Of a stretch of DNA of 35,915 bases, positions 32,773 to 35,915 are shown one piece after another. Position numbers and translations under genes: made by a program. The first letter of the stretch is position 1; every line of letters starts with the position of its first letter. Under the pieces are notes generated by a model. The model ran no database searches. It was not told where the DNA came from and saw only the letters and a list, made by a program, of their open reading frames with translations. Origin of the DNA: Acidobacteriota bacterium (lineage in GTDB: Bacteria; Acidobacteriota; Blastocatellia; RBC074). Where the stretch lies: contig JAEUQO010000167.1 in NCBI GenBank assembly GCA_016789605.1, positions 1-35,915 of the forward strand, written 5' to 3'.

Positions 32773-33648
32773 TTACCAGTGCAATTCTTCTTGCCAAAAG
32801 ACCGGGCCGTCAGTGCACACTTTCTTGTAAACGAATCCTTCCGCACAATCTGCTTTTACTGGCACCGCACAACCGACGCAAATGCCAAATCCGCATGCCA
32901 TCGGCGCTTCTAACGACAATTGAGCAGCCACTTGATATCGCGCCGCCAGTTTTGCCACCGCATGCAACATCGCATCCGGCCCACAGGAATAGATCATCAG
33001 CGGTTGTCCCGCGTGCGTTTGCAAATAGGCTTCGAGCGGCGCAGTAACAAATCCGGTTTCGCCATGGCTGCCATCAATCGTCGCGCAGGTGATGCGTTCA
33101 GGCGTGAGCAGCGCCGTGAAATCTTCCAGGCCGCACAGATCGCCCTGGCTCGCGCCACCCAAAAACAGGCGCGTGGCAATTCCGCGCCGCAATAATTCTT
33201 CTGCCAGCAAATAGAGAGCAGGCGAACCGACTCCGCCGGCAACTAGCAAGGCTTCGGGCAGCAAGACTTCTGGCATTGTCGTTGTGCGCGTAAACGCCAG
33301 ATCGTATGTGTTGCCGAGTGCGCCCAGAAATTCGACTTTGTCGCCAGGTTCCAGCTTGGCCAGCGATTGCGTCCCGCGTCCCAGAATCTGATAGATGAAT
33401 TCGACTTCCTGTTGGCCGTTGATCAGTTCGCAGCGATAAAACGCCATCGCTCGTCGCAACAACGGTTCGTAAATGCCATGTGCTTTGAGCATGGCGAATT
33501 GTCCCGGTTGAATGGCAATCGGTTGCGGCAAACGCAGTCGCAAATATCCGTATCGGCGGGTCGAAGCAGAGGTGACCAATTCGTTGCGCACGATCACGGC
33601 TACTGCATCAATCGGTTGAGACTGTTTCGGCGTTGCTGTTGCTGACAA
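32773..33648 (-). CDS. pyrK: Dihydroorotate dehydrogenase electron transfer subunit
   Basis: A 291-residue FAD/2Fe-2S protein that passes electrons from a PyrD-B type dihydroorotate dehydrogenase to NAD. The FAD-binding motif is RRAMAFY (65-71), the NAD-binding loop [17 protein letters not shown] (136-152), and the nucleotide end motif [11 protein letters not shown] (218-228). The cluster cysteines are Cys252, Cys257, Cys260 and Cys278 in CGFGICVGC plus KKVC. I place the start at a TTG (33648) because GGAG lies seven bases upstream; the frame is open to 33780, but the extra 44 residues are Arg- and Cys-rich and lack family match. No pyrD is adjacent, and the gene is divergent from DUF1499-pyrR-pyrB. 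Confidence 0.93.
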   Translation of the reverse strand: MSATATPKQSQPIDAVAVIVRNELVTSASTRRYGYLRLRLPQPIAIQPGQFAMLKAHGIYEPLLRRAMAFYRCELINGQQEVEFIYQILGRGTQSLAKLEPGDKVEFLGALGNTYDLAFTRTTTMPEVLLPEALLVAGGVGSPALYLLAEELLRRGIATRLFLGGASQGDLCGLEDFTALLTPERITCATIDGSHGETGFVTAPLEAYLQTHAGQPLMIYSCGPDAMLHAVAKLAARYQVAAQLSLEAPMACGFGICVGCAVPVKADCAEGFVYKKVCTDGPVFWQEELHW

Positions 33649-33849
33649 AGGTGAAGCTCCGGTGAACGAAGTGAAAATGAAACGAGCAAGCGCCAGTCTA
33701 ACAGAAGCGTTTCGGCGCAGGCAAAATCGTTTACAGCGCGCGGCGGCACAGTGTATCGTGCCGGACGAAACCATATACATTCCAATCTGATGTCTTGGAC
33801 CAACGCGGGTGTCTGTTTGGGGCCGAGCATCTCACTTGTGGACAAGACT

Positions 33850-34275
33850 ATGAAAGCCAACAAACTCGCGGCGGGTGTCATCGTGGGCATCATCTTTCTG
33901 GCGACCTCGCCGTTTCTGCTCGGATTGATCTGGCCACGCATCAACGACGTGCGCACGGGGGAAACACCGCAATACCCGGACATTCAGGCGCAACGATTCA
34001 ACCGTCCGGCGGCAGAGGTTTATGACGCCGCGTTGGCGGTGGCGCAAAGCATGAATTGGGAACTGCGCGACACCAACCGCGAACAAGGCGTGATCGAAGC
34101 CGTGGCGACGACGCGTCTGTTCAAATTCAAAGACGATGTGACCATCACCATCACCAGTGAGGGGGCGGTTTCGGTCGTCAATGTGCGTTCAAAATCGCGC
34201 ATCGGCAAAGGCGATTTGGGAGCCAACGCCCGCCGCATTCGGGCATTTCAGGCCGAACTGGCCAAACGACTTTGA
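33850..34275 (+). CDS. DUF1499 family protein
   Basis: A 141-residue protein with an N-terminal hydrophobic segment (about 6-25) that acts as a signal anchor, followed by the DUF1499 domain. Typical stretches are [39 protein letters not shown] and [11 protein letters not shown], with [18 protein letters not shown] near the end. The family is widespread but has no assigned function. The ATG at 33850 gives a short polar start before the hydrophobic stretch; the frame continues back to 33751 over sequence overlapping the pyrK leader. It ends 74 bases before the pyrR ATG and so may be the first gene of the pyr unit. No terminator or PyrR-type attenuator is visible in that gap. Confidence 0.88.
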   Translation: MKANKLAAGVIVGIIFLATSPFLLGLIWPRINDVRTGETPQYPDIQAQRFNRPAAEVYDAALAVAQSMNWELRDTNREQGVIEAVATTRLFKFKDDVTITITSEGAVSVVNVRSKSRIGKGDLGANARRIRAFQAELAKRL

Positions 34276-34349
34276 GCGGTGCTATATTCCTTGCCTACTC
34301 GCGCACTACTCGCAACCGACAATCCAACCGCCACTTTGAGGTGCAACAG

Positions 34350-34895
34350 ATGGAATTTACTGAGAAAGCTGTCGTCATGACGGCTGGCGACATGAATCGT
34401 GTGCTGGCTCGCATGGCGTCTCAGGTCGTCGAAAACAACCCCGAGCTGTCAAACGTTTTGCTCGTCGGCATTCATCGTCGCGGCGTGCCGCTGGCAGAAA
34501 AGATCGCCGCCAAGATCAAAGAGATGGACGGCGTAGACGTTGCGCGTGGTACGCTCGACATTACGCTCTATCGCGACGATCTGAGCACCGTCGCCGAACG
34601 CCCGGTCGTCAATAAAACCGAATTGCCCAACAACATCACCGGCAAAACGATCATTTTGGTGGACGACGTGTTGTATACCGGACGCACGATTCGCGCCGCG
34701 CTGGATGAATTGATTGATTTTGGCCGCCCACGCCGTGTGCAACTGGCGGTCTTGGTTGATCGCGGTTGGCGCGAATTGCCGATCCAGGCCGATTACGTCG
34801 GCAAATTCGTCACTACCACCGAAGCTGAAATCATCAAAGTCATGCTGCCGGAATTTGATGAAACCGAGCAAGTATTGCTGGTCGAGCCGAAGTAA
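34350..34895 (+). CDS. pyrR: PyrR bifunctional regulator / uracil phosphoribosyltransferase
   Basis: A 181-residue PRTase-fold protein. In characterised bacteria it binds pyr mRNA in the presence of UMP, and it can also make UMP from uracil and PRPP. The PRPP loop is [18 protein letters not shown] (101-118). [17 protein letters not shown] and [12 protein letters not shown] are further PyrR marks, and [20 protein letters not shown] is the C-terminal signature. The ATG at 34350 follows a GAGG site seven to nine bases away; an upstream frame to 34272 overlaps DUF1499 and looks non-coding. Its stop touches the pyrB ATG directly. I looked for the PyrR anti-antiterminator motif upstream and did not find it, so control may be translational or exist elsewhere. 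Confidence 0.96.
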   Translation: MEFTEKAVVMTAGDMNRVLARMASQVVENNPELSNVLLVGIHRRGVPLAEKIAAKIKEMDGVDVARGTLDITLYRDDLSTVAERPVVNKTELPNNITGKTIILVDDVLYTGRTIRAALDELIDFGRPRRVQLAVLVDRGWRELPIQADYVGKFVTTTEAEIIKVMLPEFDETEQVLLVEPK

Positions 34896-35834
<939 letters not shown>

Positions 35835-35840
35835 AAACTA

Positions 35841-35882
35841 CGGAACAAACGGAAATAACGGAAAAGACGGAAAGGGGCGGAT
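35841..35882 (+). repeat. Short tandem repeat of CGGAA at 9-base spacing upstream of the next gene
   Basis: CGGAA begins at 35841, 35850, 35859 and 35868, exactly nine bases apart, and a related CGGAT begins at 35878. The repeat fills the entire gap between the pyrB stop and the next ATG. It includes purine-rich sequence that may act as the ribosome site. Confidence 0.7.
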
Positions 35883-35915
35883 ATGAGCGAAAAGCTGATC
35901 TATGAAGAAGAAAGC
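35883..35915 (+). CDS. Start of a further gene, GxxExxY-like (partial)
   Basis: Only eleven codons are in the window (MSEKLIYEEES), open at the right edge. The opening LIYEEES followed by a helix is how many GxxExxY (TIGR04256) proteins begin, a small family of unknown role found in several environmental phyla. This is a guess from seven residues. The ATG follows a GGGGCGG stretch and the CGGAA repeat. Confidence 0.4.
   Translation, partial: MSEKLIYEEES

Noticed and set aside
34276..34349. PyrR-binding attenuator upstream of pyrR
   Set aside because: Neither the binding-loop consensus nor a terminator hairpin was found in the gap.

Overview
The window looks like a chromosomal segment of an Acidobacteriota bacterium, most likely from the Blastocatellia side of the phylum. 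This is inferred from gene content, because no rRNA is present. The supporting traits are a TonB-dependent receptor and an M1-type peptidase that both carry N-terminal carboxypeptidase-regulatory-like beta-sandwich domains, bacillithiol genes (bshB1-bshA), a large fused Mo/Fe-S oxidoreductase, a subtilisin with a BACON-like tail, and the start of a GxxExxY-type gene after pyrB. The DNA is moderately GC-rich, so many long antisense frames stay open. I treated these as shadows. I saw no tRNA, rRNA, CRISPR array or insertion sequence.

Layout. 1-1632 (-): the 5' part of a fused 2Fe-2S/molybdopterin oxidoreductase that runs off the left edge. 1830-2684 (+): a Tat-exported TIM-barrel sugar isomerase-like protein. 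2746-5027 (-): an unknown membrane protein and an MFSD4-like MFS transporter. 5271-6599 (-): a UDP-sugar dehydrogenase with a clear terminator and a possible structured leader. 6933-12486 (+): a cobalamin riboswitch with an intrinsic terminator ahead of btuF-btuC-btuD and a TonB-dependent receptor, a complete B12 uptake operon. 12517-15016 (-): a histidine kinase/NarL-type regulator pair whose kinase has membrane domains on both sides of its catalytic core. 15183-18318 (-): a secreted M1-type peptidase and a cupin, closed by a terminator. 18562-19549 (-): a glycine-zipper protein and a DUF962/Mpo1-like membrane protein.

19626-24565 (-) is the most unusual part: an M48 peptidase, a 983-residue exported protein that reads as a DUF4127-like domain joined to a GH84-like (O-GlcNAcase/hyaluronidase) domain whose two catalytic aspartates are replaced by serines, and a stand-alone SIS-domain aminosugar-phosphate enzyme. 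Next on the minus strand come mogA (24677-25156), a NUDIX hydrolase, bshA and bshB1. 27926-32750 (+) holds a membrane-fused spermidine-synthase-like protein, a secreted subtilisin and a Sua5/TsaC tRNA-modification enzyme. The right end is a pyrimidine locus: pyrK on the minus strand, divergent from a DUF1499 gene, pyrR and pyrB. The start of another gene follows pyrB, with short CGGAA repeats just in front of it.

How the genes connect. The B12 operon is the best-defined unit: outer-membrane receptor, periplasmic lipoprotein, permease and ATPase under one riboswitch. MogA makes the cofactor family used by the Mo oxidoreductase at the left edge. The SIS enzyme and the GH84-like fusion suggest aminosugar or cell-wall fragment handling. 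pyrK, pyrR and pyrB belong to de novo UMP synthesis and its control.
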